Shown one piece after another: positions 1 through 8,083 of a stretch of 15,242 nucleotides of DNA. The stretch lies in the NCBI GenBank assembly GCA_007136165.1, contig SLHK01000021.1, forward strand, positions 1 through 15,242, read 5' to 3'. Source of the stretch: Syntrophomonadaceae bacterium. Lineage in GTDB: Bacteria > Bacillota > Dethiobacteria > PWVN01. The position numbers and the translations under genes were made by a program. Below the pieces are notes generated by a model. The model worked only from the letters and a program-made list of their open reading frames with translations, ran no database searches and was not told the origin of the DNA. Within the stretch, counting starts at the first letter, position 1. Each line of letters starts with the position of its first letter.

Positions 1-303
1 GACAGGAAACTGGATTAAGAGGGGAACACAACCGGCGGCGGGGTTCACCTTGTTTTCCTTCCACAGTTCCATGAGGGCCTGGTTCATCTTTTCTTTATTG
101 TTCTTGTACTTCTCCTGGAGTTTTTTGCGCTCCGGTTCCAGGGCCTGCATCTTCTTCGTCGACTCCAGTTGTTTCTGGGTCAAGGGCCAGGTCACCAGCT
201 TGATTAACAGGGTGAGCAAAATAAGGGATAACCCGTAATTGCCCGTCAACGAATAAAAATACGCCATAATGCTTATGAGGACATCAATAATTGCTTGAAA
301 CAT
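1..303 (-). CDS. yidC: YidC/Oxa1-family membrane protein insertase, N-terminal part (truncated by window edge)
   Basis: The first 101 residues are visible; the rest lies beyond base 1. YidC inserts and folds proteins in the cytoplasmic membrane, alone or with SecYEG. The start ATG (301-303) has a strong AAGGAGGA site at 308-315. The product opens with a short hydrophobic stretch (about residues 1-35, with SLILLTLLIKLVTWPL), then a charged, probably cytoplasmic hairpin rich in K and E (QKQLESTKKMQALEPERKK). It ends in the family hallmark NPAAGCVPLLIQFPV, the start of the second conserved membrane segment. There is no long N-terminal periplasmic domain, so this is the short Gram-positive form. 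No lipobox Cys is seen near the start, unlike Bacillus SpoIIIJ. It is the last visible gene of the rpmH-rnpA-yidD-yidC operon, 20 bases after yidD. The identification is firm. Confidence 0.96.
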   Translation of the reverse strand, partial: MFQAIIDVLISIMAYFYSLTGNYGLSLILLTLLIKLVTWPLTQKQLESTKKMQALEPERKKLQEKYKNNKEKMNQALMELWKENKVNPAAGCVPLLIQFPV

Positions 304-323
304 TTAATCCTCCTTAACTCACC

Positions 324-527
324 CTATTCCACCGGGTCATATCCTCCGGGATGGAAGGGGTGGCATTTTGATAGCCGTATGAGGGACAGCCGGAAACCTT
401 TTAAAAACCCGTACTTCTGCAGCGCTCCCAGGGCATAGGTGGAACAGGTGGGATAGAAACGGCACGTGGCCGGTTTAAGGGGTGAAATAAATCTCCTGTA
501 AATTTTCAGCAAAAAAATCATCCTCAA
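324..527 (-). CDS. yidD: Membrane protein insertion efficiency factor YidD
   Basis: A 67-residue protein of the YidD family (formerly DUF37), small membrane-associated helpers of YidC-dependent insertion. The family signature is complete: [11 protein letters not shown] near residue 22, [18 protein letters not shown] in the middle and HPGGYDPVE at the C terminus. The length is normal for the family. The chosen start is TTG at 525-527, with a GGGAG-type site that overlaps the end of rnpA. An in-frame ATG two codons later (519-521) has GAGG directly against it, too close to act as a ribosome site, so TTG is preferred. Only 9 bases separate it from rnpA, and it sits immediately before yidC, the usual partner, which suggests translational coupling. 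Confidence 0.95.
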   Translation of the reverse strand: MRMIFLLKIYRRFISPLKPATCRFYPTCSTYALGALQKYGFLKGFRLSLIRLSKCHPFHPGGYDPVE

Positions 528-536
528 CCCTGCTCC

Positions 537-878
537 CTACTTAAGAGTTACACCGGCCCTGGCCAGCACAGCCAGGAAGTCCTCCTGACATAAAGAAAAG
601 GTCAAGCCCAGAGCTCTCCTGCGCACGATGATGACCAGGTCAAACCCGGGCCGTATTTTTCCATAGTTGAGGCGAAATACCTCCTTGTACAACCTTTTGA
701 GGCGGTGGCGCACAACGCTGTTGCCCACTTTCTTGCTGACGGATATCCCCACCCTAGTAGTATTATCCTCATGGGGTAAAAAATATAACACGCAGTACCT
801 GCCCGCCACCGTCCGCCCATGCCGGTAAACACGCAAAAACTCCCGGTTCTTTTTGAGCAACTTTCCTCGTAAACGCAA
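537..878 (-). CDS. rnpA: Ribonuclease P protein component
   Basis: The 113-residue basic protein subunit of RNase P, which binds the catalytic RNA and helps remove the 5' leader of pre-tRNAs. It shows the usual start (LKKNREFLRVYRHGR), the central VGISVSKKVGNSVVRHRLKR motif and the following YKEVFR helix, then the beta strand FDLVIIVRR. The conserved RNR of the family motif reads RHR here (an Asn to His change), while the surrounding basic residues are kept. The start is TTG at 876-878, with AGGAAGG (888-894) placed 9 bases upstream; this site overlaps the rpmH stop codon, so the two genes are probably translationally coupled. An out-of-frame open frame at 602-832 is only a shadow. The identification is firm. 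Confidence 0.96.
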   Translation of the reverse strand: MRLRGKLLKKNREFLRVYRHGRTVAGRYCVLYFLPHEDNTTRVGISVSKKVGNSVVRHRLKRLYKEVFRLNYGKIRPGFDLVIIVRRRALGLTFSLCQEDFLAVLARAGVTLK

Positions 879-892
879 AAAAAACAGCCTTC

Positions 893-1027
893 CTATGCGG
901 AAAGAACTTTCCTCTTTTTTAACCTTCTTCTTTTTATGACCTTCTGGCCCGCCCTGGTGGCCATACGGACGCGAAACCCGTGATTCTTTTTTCTTTTACG
1001 TTTGTTGGGCTGAAATGTCCTCTTCAT
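893..1027 (-). CDS. rpmH: 50S ribosomal protein L34
   Basis: A 44-residue, very basic protein read from the complement: it begins [19 protein letters not shown], continues [16 protein letters not shown] and ends KKRKVLSA. This is the full L34 pattern and standard length. L34 is a late-assembling protein of the large ribosomal subunit. The ATG at 1025-1027 has a GGAGGTG site at 1036-1042. It is the first gene of the leftward operon, and the promoter at 1088-1117 lies directly upstream. The stop codon TAG (893-895) is followed after 14 bases by the TTG of rnpA. This gene is the standard marker of the left border of oriC in Firmicutes. Confidence 0.97.
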   Translation of the reverse strand: MKRTFQPNKRKRKKNHGFRVRMATRAGQKVIKRRRLKKRKVLSA

Positions 1028-1087
1028 CGTCAATACACCTCCCGGGCCCCAGAGAAAAAAAAGCCTAATTTTTCTGCACTACCCCCG

Positions 1088-1117
1088 ATTATAACTTAAC
1101 AAGTCTTTTACTGTCAA
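1088..1117 (-). promoter_or_regulatory. Sigma-A promoter of the rpmH-rnpA-yidD-yidC operon
   Basis: On the complement, a perfect -35 TTGACA (1112-1117) and a perfect -10 TATAAT (1088-1093) are separated by 18 bases. Transcription should begin near 1080 and give a leader of about 50 bases before rpmH. It faces away from the origin and abuts the DnaA-box cluster, so DnaA binding or origin opening could affect it; that last point is inference. Confidence 0.85.
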
Positions 1118-1130
1118 GGTCTGGCGGGCC

Positions 1131-1378
1131 TTTTCAAAGGAGGGGAGAAAACAGTTGTTTGTCTTGCAGACTTGTGGATAATTTGTTAAGATTAAGGAAA
1201 ATATATCCCTTTTCCCCGAACTTATCCACAGATTGTGTATAACACTGTTTATAAGTTTTTGCCTTTTCTTAAGAAATGCCTGGTTTTTCTTAAATTTTTT
1301 TTAAAATTCTGCCTCATTTAACACCCTGGCCTTATCCACAAGCCCGGGGGATAATGTGTGCATACAGGAGGAATAAAG
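1131..1378. other. oriC: Replication origin, upstream DnaA-box cluster (rpmH-dnaA gap)
   Basis: No gene lies here. Consensus DnaA boxes (TTATNCACA) occur at 1222-1230 and 1332-1340 on the plus strand and at 1173-1181 and 1234-1242 on the minus strand; a weaker one (TGTTTATAA) is at 1246-1254. The boxes at 1222 and 1234 face each other across three bases. A T/A-rich stretch (about 1255-1320, with runs of T and A) lies between the inner cluster and the 1332 box. Genes diverge from this point on both sides, as expected at a chromosomal origin. The same sites may serve DnaA autoregulation of dnaA. I could not identify a convincing dnaA promoter. Together with the dnaA-dnaN gap this forms a bipartite origin of the Bacillus type. 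Confidence 0.9.
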
Positions 1379-2746
1379 TTGGAGGAATCTCTGCGGGACA
1401 TGTGGGAGGAAATACTCTTGGAGATGGAGGAACGACTGAACAGGCCCAGTTTCGAAACCTGGGTAAAGATAATCAAACCGGTGACTTTAAAAGATGATAC
1501 CCTCTATCTCAGCGTCCCCAACGAGTTTACCAGGAATTGGGTTGAAACCCGGTATTCCGCCCACCTGAAAGAAGCTATTGCAAAAATTCTTCAGCGGGAA
1601 TATGATATTCATTTTGTCCTCACCCCCCAGTCCATCCCCCAAGAAGAACTTCTGGACATGCCTTCCGGGGAAGAAAACTCACCCCGTTATGGACAGGCGT
1701 CACCTTTAAAGCAAACGTCGGCCTGGTTGAACCCCAAATATACCTTTGAAAGCTTTGTCATTGGAGACAGCAACCGCTTTGCCCATGCCGCCTCCCTGGC
1801 GGTAGCCGAAGCCCCCGCCAAAGCTTACAACCCTCTATTTGTTTACGGGGGCGTAGGTTTGGGCAAGACCCACCTCATGCATGCCATCGGCCATTTCTGC
1901 CTGCAAAATGCCTATAATACCAACGTGGTTTATATCTCTTCGGAAACTTTTACCAATGAATTTATAAACTCCATCCGGGATAACCGGACGGTGGAATTCA
2001 GGAACAAGTACAGATATGTGGATATCCTCTTGATCGACGACATCCAGTTCCTGGCCGGAAAAGAGCAGACTCAGGAAGAATTTTTCCATACCTTTAACTC
2101 CCTTCACGAAAGCAACAGACAGGTCATCATTTCCAGCGACCGCCCCCCCAAGGAAATTCCCACCCTTGAAGAAAGGCTCCGTTCCCGCTTCGAGTGGGGG
2201 TTAATCACCGACATTCAACCCCCGGATTACGAGACCCGGGTGGCTATTCTGAGAAAAAAAGCCCATAATGAAAATTTAAGCATTCCCAATGACGTCCTTC
2301 TCTTTATCGCCGACCAGGTAAACACCAATATTCGGGAACTGGAAGGAGCCTTTATCCGGGCCATAGCTTATGCTTCCCTTTCGGAGAAAAAAATCTGTGT
2401 TGAAATGGCCAGGGAGGCATTAAAAGACCTCATCTACAGCAAGGAGATTCGTCAATCCATCACTGTCAAGCTCATCCAGCAGTTTACAGCGGATTATTTC
2501 AATATCTCTCCGGCCGATATTACGGGAAAAAAGAGAACCAAAAGCTTTGCCCTTCCCCGGCAAGTAGCCATGTACCTGGCCCGGCAAATGACAGACGAAT
2601 CTCTCCCCAGTATAGGGGAACAGTTTGGCGGTAAAGACCACACTACAATTCTTCACGGGTGTAAAAAAATTCAGAGAGACATAGAAACAGACTACAACCT
2701 GAAAAAGGCGGTAGAAAATATCCAAAAGTTGATTATAAAACAGTGA
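1379..2746 (+). CDS. dnaA: Chromosomal replication initiator protein DnaA
   Basis: A 455-residue initiator ATPase that binds DnaA boxes, forms a filament and opens the origin. Domain I (about residues 1-80; SFETWVKIIKP) binds partners; a variable linker follows; the AAA+ domain carries Walker A GGVGLGKT (157-164) and Walker B LLIDDIQF (217-224), with LEERLRSRFEWG as the arginine-finger region. Domain IV has the DNA-binding signature FGGKDHTTILHG (from about 416). The length is normal. The chosen start is TTG at 1379-1381, because AGGAGG (1366-1371) sits 7 bases before it and the product then begins MEESLRDMWEE. An in-frame GTG at 1358 would place that ribosome site inside the gene and is rejected. 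DnaA boxes on both sides suggest autoregulation. Confidence 0.98.
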   Translation: MEESLRDMWEEILLEMEERLNRPSFETWVKIIKPVTLKDDTLYLSVPNEFTRNWVETRYSAHLKEAIAKILQREYDIHFVLTPQSIPQEELLDMPSGEENSPRYGQASPLKQTSAWLNPKYTFESFVIGDSNRFAHAASLAVAEAPAKAYNPLFVYGGVGLGKTHLMHAIGHFCLQNAYNTNVVYISSETFTNEFINSIRDNRTVEFRNKYRYVDILLIDDIQFLAGKEQTQEEFFHTFNSLHESNRQVIISSDRPPKEIPTLEERLRSRFEWGLITDIQPPDYETRVAILRKKAHNENLSIPNDVLLFIADQVNTNIRELEGAFIRAIAYASLSEKKICVEMAREALKDLIYSKEIRQSITVKLIQQFTADYFNISPADITGKKRTKSFALPRQVAMYLARQMTDESLPSIGEQFGGKDHTTILHGCKKIQRDIETDYNLKKAVENIQKLIIKQ

Positions 2747-2821
2747 TTATCCTGGGGATAAGTTGTGAGTTTCCCTGCTTTCTTTTCAGTTAGAGGATAA
2801 CCCTGGGGATACTGTGGATAT
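2747..2821 (+). repeat. Cluster of degenerate DnaA-box-like repeats after dnaA
   Basis: Directly after the dnaA stop, four 9-mers resembling the complement of a DnaA box (TGTGGATAA) point the same way: TGGGGATAA (2753-2761), AGAGGATAA (2792-2800), TGGGGATAC (2804-2812) and TGTGGATAT (2813-2821). The last two touch each other. CCTGGGGATA occurs exactly twice (2751-2760 and 2802-2811). TTATCC and GGATAA at 2747-2761 also form a small palindrome with a TGG centre, which could fold but has no T-run and is not a convincing terminator. None of the four matches the consensus perfectly, so binding is inferred. Confidence 0.6.
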
Positions 2822-2895
2822 CCCGGGTCGGTTTATTAACATCTTTTCCAAAGGCCCGGCCCCCATTTTTACTGCAGCGCCGACCTTTTTCCCCT

Positions 2896-2942
2896 GTATG
2901 CACAAGCCTATTACTACTTTTACTTAATTTATATATATATTA
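2896..2942 (+). other. Candidate DNA unwinding element with DnaA-trio-like triplets
   Basis: The order matches the basal unwinding system known from Bacillus subtilis: a DnaA-box-like 9-mer GTATGCACA (2896-2904, one base off TTATNCACA), a short GC spacer, then triplets CTA-TTA-CTA-CTT-TTA-CTT (2908-2925), then an AT-only tract ending in alternating TA (2926-2942). DnaA-trios are read as 3'-(G/A)AT-5' on the lower strand, i.e. CTA/TTA on the strand given here; four of the six triplets fit. The dnaN ribosome site follows 26 bases later. Function is inferred from position and pattern. Confidence 0.65.
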
Positions 2943-2979
2943 CTGCTAGTTAAAAAATATGTCTTGTGGAGGAAATATT

Positions 2980-4077
2980 ATGGAACTTTTTTTTGATCAG
3001 ACAGAAATGTACAAGGCCCTGCAAACAGTCCACAAAGCAATTCCCATACGAACACCATTAAATATCCTTAAGGGAATATGCCTGAATTTGCAGGGAAACG
3101 ACCTGTCCCTCACGGCCACGGACCTGGAGTTGGGGATTCGCACCCTGGCCACCGTTCAGGGCCAGGAAGACGGCAGTGTTATCCTGCCGGAACGTTTTGT
3201 GGACATTGTAAAGAACCTTCCTCCCGGCCAGGTGCACATGCGGGTGGATAATGAGGTGGCCGAACTCCGGAAAGAAGACATTGTTTTTAAACTGCAGGGC
3301 TTTCCCGCTGAAGAATTCCCCCTTTTCCCTGAAGGGGGAGAGGAGGGGGAGGATTTTATCATCCCGGGCTTTCTTTTGGTGGAGATGCTCCAGAAAACTC
3401 TGATTACCGTATCTCCGGATCAGAGTAAACCCGCCTTTACGGGGGTAAACTTCCACATGCAGGGGGATGTTTTGGCCTTAACCTCTTCGGATACCTTTCG
3501 ACTCTCCTGCATTAAGGATAAAATCCGTGATATGGAAGTGGAAGAAGAGGAGTTTATAGTTCCTGCCAAGTCACTGCGCGAATTGACCCGCCTTTTACAA
3601 GACGAGGATCCGGTTAAACTGCATGTGGCAAAGGGATTGGCTGTCTTCTCCTTTGGTAATACGATTTTAACCACCAGTCTTTTAGCCGAAAAGTTTCCCA
3701 ATGTCAGCAGAGTCATTCCCAAGGACGCTTTGACCCGGGTGACGGTCAATAAAAACCTTTTGGAAATGGCTTTAAACAGGGCTTTCCTCCTGGCCGATTC
3801 CGAAATCCATACCGTTACCCTTAATGTGGAAGATTCCCAAGTTATCCTGACATCCTCTTCAACCGTGGGTAACAACACGGAAAAAATCCCTTTAAAGAGC
3901 TTTTCCGGGGAAGATGTGACCCTGATTATGAATATCAAGTTTCTCCAGGATGTCTTAAAAGTCATACCCGGGGGAGAGGTACTGCTGCGCTTCAAGGGTA
4001 AAACCGGCCCCTGTATAGTGGAACCCTTAACGGAGTTGGATTACTTATACCTGGCACTGCCTGTGAAACCCGACTAA
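2980..4077 (+). CDS. dnaN: DNA polymerase III beta subunit (sliding clamp)
   Basis: A 365-residue clamp subunit. Two copies form the ring that tethers the replicative polymerase, and it also recruits repair and ligation factors. It begins MELFFDQTEMYKALQTVHKAIP and shows the clamp features ICLNLQGNDLSLTATDLELGIR (near residue 35-55), FTGVNFHMQGDVLALTSSDTFRLS in the second domain and the C-terminal LDYLYLALPVKPD strand. Length and three-domain layout are normal. ATG at 2980 is chosen because GGAGG (2968-2972) lies 7 bases before it; an in-frame ATG at 2959 would include that site and lacks its own. It follows dnaA after 233 bases that hold origin elements, and recF begins 18 bases after it. 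Confidence 0.97.
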   Translation: MELFFDQTEMYKALQTVHKAIPIRTPLNILKGICLNLQGNDLSLTATDLELGIRTLATVQGQEDGSVILPERFVDIVKNLPPGQVHMRVDNEVAELRKEDIVFKLQGFPAEEFPLFPEGGEEGEDFIIPGFLLVEMLQKTLITVSPDQSKPAFTGVNFHMQGDVLALTSSDTFRLSCIKDKIRDMEVEEEEFIVPAKSLRELTRLLQDEDPVKLHVAKGLAVFSFGNTILTTSLLAEKFPNVSRVIPKDALTRVTVNKNLLEMALNRAFLLADSEIHTVTLNVEDSQVILTSSSTVGNNTEKIPLKSFSGEDVTLIMNIKFLQDVLKVIPGGEVLLRFKGKTGPCIVEPLTELDYLYLALPVKPD

Positions 4078-4095
4078 GTAAACGAAGGTGTCTAT

Positions 4096-5229
4096 GTGGA
4101 ATTAAAAAGGCTTTCCCTGAAATATTTCCGAAATTATGGGGCACTGGCCTTCGAGCCGGGCCCCGGGGTGAACCTGCTGCTGGGCAGCAATGCCCAAGGG
4201 AAGACAAATCTTTTGGAGGCCATTTATTATCTTTCCACCTTTTCTTCCCCCCGGACCCACATGGACAGCGAATTAGTGCAGTGGGGGGAACCTTCTTTTT
4301 ACCTCCAGGGCAGTTTTCAAATAAAAGGCAACCCCCTGCTGCTGGAAGTTGGTTATGATTCCTCCCAGGCCCGGAAAGAAATCCGCCTGAACCGGAAAAT
4401 TTTGCAGCAGGCCGCCGCTGTGGGCACGGTAAATACGGTCCTCTTTACCCCCGAAGACCTTTACCTGGTGAAGGGGTACCCCCAGGTACGCCGCCAGTTT
4501 TTGGACCGGGAAATTGTGCAGGTGAACCCCCGCTACGGCCAATGCCTGTCCCGGTACACCAAAATTTTACGCCAGCGAAACCGGCTGCTTCGGGATGCGG
4601 CGGCGGCATCGAGGCGGGCAGCACCGCCGGTGGATGTTTGGGACTTGCAAATGGCAGACATGGCTGCCTATATCCTTTTTGCCAGAAAGGAATACGTGAA
4701 AAAGCTGTCCCTCCTGGCCCGGCTGCAGCACCGCAAACTGACGGCCGGCAGGGAGGACCTGCACCTGTCCTACGCCTCCTCCCTGGAAAAGCTTCAAGAG
4801 GAGGTTGAATTTTCCCGGGATATCATCCGGGAACACTTTCTTGCTGCTTTAAAAGAAAGGGAAGCAGAGGAGAGGAGGCGGGGCGTCACTTTGGTGGGGC
4901 CCCATAGGGATGACCTGAACATATGCATCAATCAGCGCCAGGCCCGAACTTATGGTTCCCAGGGGCAGCAGCGGACCTCCGTCCTTTCCTTGAAACTGGC
5001 CCAGGTGGAATTGATTTTCGGCGAAAGAGGAAATTATCCCTTATTGCTTCTGGATGATGTTTTTTCCGAGTTGGACAGGGAAAGACAGAGGAGTCTTCTG
5101 GGGTTGATCCGGGGGAGGGTGCAGACCTTTATCAGCGGTACCGGTGACGCCCTGGTGAAAGAAAAAACCCTTCAGGAAGGAACATTTTACCATATAAGCG
5201 AAGGCAGGGCGTACCCATGGAAAAGCTGA
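4096..5229 (+). CDS. recF: DNA replication and repair protein RecF
   Basis: A 377-residue SMC-like ATPase that with RecO and RecR loads RecA at gapped DNA and stalled forks. The N terminus reads MELKRLSLKYFRNY, followed by Walker A GSNAQGKT (30-37). The ABC-type signature is SQGQQR (288-293) and Walker B plus D-loop is LLLLDDVFSELD (316-327). Length is typical. It starts with GTG at 4096, with AAGGTG upstream. The overlapping ATG at 4094 is out of frame. It lies 18 bases after dnaN; the small S4-domain gene (yaaA) that many Bacilli carry between dnaN and recF is absent. The last 13 bases overlap the next gene, so translation is probably coupled. Confidence 0.97.
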   Translation: MELKRLSLKYFRNYGALAFEPGPGVNLLLGSNAQGKTNLLEAIYYLSTFSSPRTHMDSELVQWGEPSFYLQGSFQIKGNPLLLEVGYDSSQARKEIRLNRKILQQAAAVGTVNTVLFTPEDLYLVKGYPQVRRQFLDREIVQVNPRYGQCLSRYTKILRQRNRLLRDAAAASRRAAPPVDVWDLQMADMAAYILFARKEYVKKLSLLARLQHRKLTAGREDLHLSYASSLEKLQEEVEFSRDIIREHFLAALKEREAEERRRGVTLVGPHRDDLNICINQRQARTYGSQGQQRTSVLSLKLAQVELIFGERGNYPLLLLDDVFSELDRERQRSLLGLIRGRVQTFISGTGDALVKEKTLQEGTFYHISEGRAYPWKS

Positions 5230-5762
5230 GCGGTCCTTTGGACAAAGTTCTCAGGGGTCTTGGTCTCAAAAAGAGGGTAAAAGAGCGAAAGGCCCTCCAG
5301 GTTTGGCAGGAGGCGGCGGGAAGCAAGTTGGCCCGTTGTACCAGGCCGTTAACGGTTAAGGAAGGAATTCTCTTCGTTTTGGTGGCCAATTCTTCCTGGG
5401 CCCAGCACCTGACTTTTTTTAAGCCAAATTTGCTGCAGAAAATCAATCACCGTCTGCAGGGGAATATTATAAAGGATATACATTTTCAGGTGGGGATCAT
5501 TAAGGAACCGGATGCCGGGCCTCCCCCGGAAGATGACGGCGACATGGTGCTGGATATCGGGGAAACAGAAAAAATTGGGGAAATGATTGCAGATTTCCCC
5601 GGACAGGATATAATAAAAGAGAAAATAAGGGAAGTCATGACGAAAGAAATGCTGGCCAGGAAAAAAAAAGCGGCAGCGGGATGGCAGAAGTGCCCCCAGT
5701 GCGGCGCTTACGCGCCTCCCGAATCTCTCCTGTGCCCCTTATGCCGAATACAGGGAAGGTGA
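5217..5762 (+). CDS. DUF721 (DciA-like) protein with C-terminal zinc ribbon
   Basis: A 181-residue protein. Residues about 5-92 look like the DUF721/DciA domain: a basic N-terminal helix (LGLKKRVKERKALQVWQEAAG), then TRPLTVKEGILFVLVANSSWAQHLTFFKPNLLQKIN, the usual pattern with a conserved W in each half. In some bacteria DciA loads or activates the replicative helicase DnaB; whether this protein does so is inference. A linker rich in D, E, P and G (about 97-125) and a charged helix (130-152) follow. The tail has four cysteines, C159-x2-C162 and C173-x2-C176, a zinc-ribbon-like pair. It starts inside recF (13-base overlap) with only a weak upstream ribosome site, consistent with coupling. The place after recF is usual for DUF721 genes in Gram-positive bacteria. 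Confidence 0.85.
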   Translation: MEKLSGPLDKVLRGLGLKKRVKERKALQVWQEAAGSKLARCTRPLTVKEGILFVLVANSSWAQHLTFFKPNLLQKINHRLQGNIIKDIHFQVGIIKEPDAGPPPEDDGDMVLDIGETEKIGEMIADFPGQDIIKEKIREVMTKEMLARKKKAAAGWQKCPQCGAYAPPESLLCPLCRIQGR

Positions 5763-5766
5763 AATC

Positions 5767-5994
5767 GTGCATCTGCATATCGGCGGTACCAAAATTATTC
5801 CGGGACGGGATATCATCGGTATTTTCAGCATGAAAATCCAGGACAAAACCTGCAACCGGGAACTGCTCCAGTATTCACCCACGGAAAACGTGGGAGAAGA
5901 AAAGGCCTCCTTTGTGGTTACGGATGAAAAGGTCTACTTTTCTCCCATAGCCCCCGCCACCCTTTTGAAAAGACTTAAGGACAAACCTTTTTAG
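5767..5994 (+). CDS. remB: RemB-type regulator (DUF370, YaaB family)
   Basis: A 75-residue protein of the DUF370 group. It begins MHLHIGGTKIIPGRDIIGIF and carries FVVTDEKVYFSPIAPATLLKR, the pattern of Bacillus YaaB/RemB, which sits in the same place between recF and gyrB. In B. subtilis, RemA and RemB are needed for expression of biofilm-matrix operons; RemA is a DNA-binding protein. The role in this organism is unknown. The start is GTG at 5767, with GGAAGGTG (5754-5761) overlapping the end of the DUF721 gene, 4 bases downstream of its stop, so the two are probably coupled. It closes the dnaN-recF-DUF721-remB group before a promoter-bearing gap. Confidence 0.9.
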   Translation: MHLHIGGTKIIPGRDIIGIFSMKIQDKTCNRELLQYSPTENVGEEKASFVVTDEKVYFSPIAPATLLKRLKDKPF

Positions 5995-5996
5995 CG

Positions 5997-6062
5997 CCGC
6001 CAAACTCCATACCCCCTTTTTTGAACCTGGCTCTCATACCGGGAGTTGCCGGGAGTTTGCGG
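5997..6062. repeat. Imperfect inverted repeat and tandem 10-mer between remB and gyrB
   Basis: CCGCCAAACTCC (5997-6008) can pair with GGAGTTTGCGG (6052-6062) with one bulged base, closing a 43-base loop. Inside it, CCGGGAGTTG (6039-6048) is followed directly by CCGGGAGTTT (6049-6058), nine of ten bases the same. A T-run (6017-6022) lies in the loop, not after the stem, so it does not look like an ordinary terminator. The function is unknown; it could be a regulatory or binding site upstream of the gyrB promoter. Confidence 0.45.
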
Positions 6063-6082
6063 TTGAGCGGGAGATGGAGGAC

Positions 6083-8050
<1,968 letters not shown>

Positions 8051-8057
8051 AAAGGAT

Positions 8058-8069
8058 TTTCTCGAGAAA
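8058..8069. repeat. 12-base perfect palindrome in the gyrB-gyrA gap
   Basis: TTTCTCGAGAAA is self-complementary over all 12 bases and sits in the 33-base gap just before the gyrA ribosome site (GAAGGTGA, about 8069-8076). It could be a protein-binding site or a small hairpin affecting gyrA translation, but such short palindromes also occur by chance. Confidence 0.4.
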
Positions 8070-8083
8070 GAAGGTGAGCAGCC

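Noticed and set aside
1358..1378. Longer dnaA start at GTG 1358
   Set aside because: The AGGAGG ribosome site would lie inside the gene; TTG 1379 has ideal spacing and gives the expected N terminus.
2747..2761. TTATCC-TGG-GGATAA as a dnaA terminator
   Set aside because: The stem is AT-rich and 6 pairs long, with no T-run after it; DnaA-like repeats explain it better.
2959..2979. Longer dnaN start at ATG 2959
   Set aside because: It has no ribosome site and would contain the GGAGG that serves ATG 2980.
3420..3995. A 191-codon minus-strand open frame inside dnaN
   Set aside because: It is antisense to dnaN and its translation is Ser/Arg-rich low-complexity sequence typical of a shadow frame.
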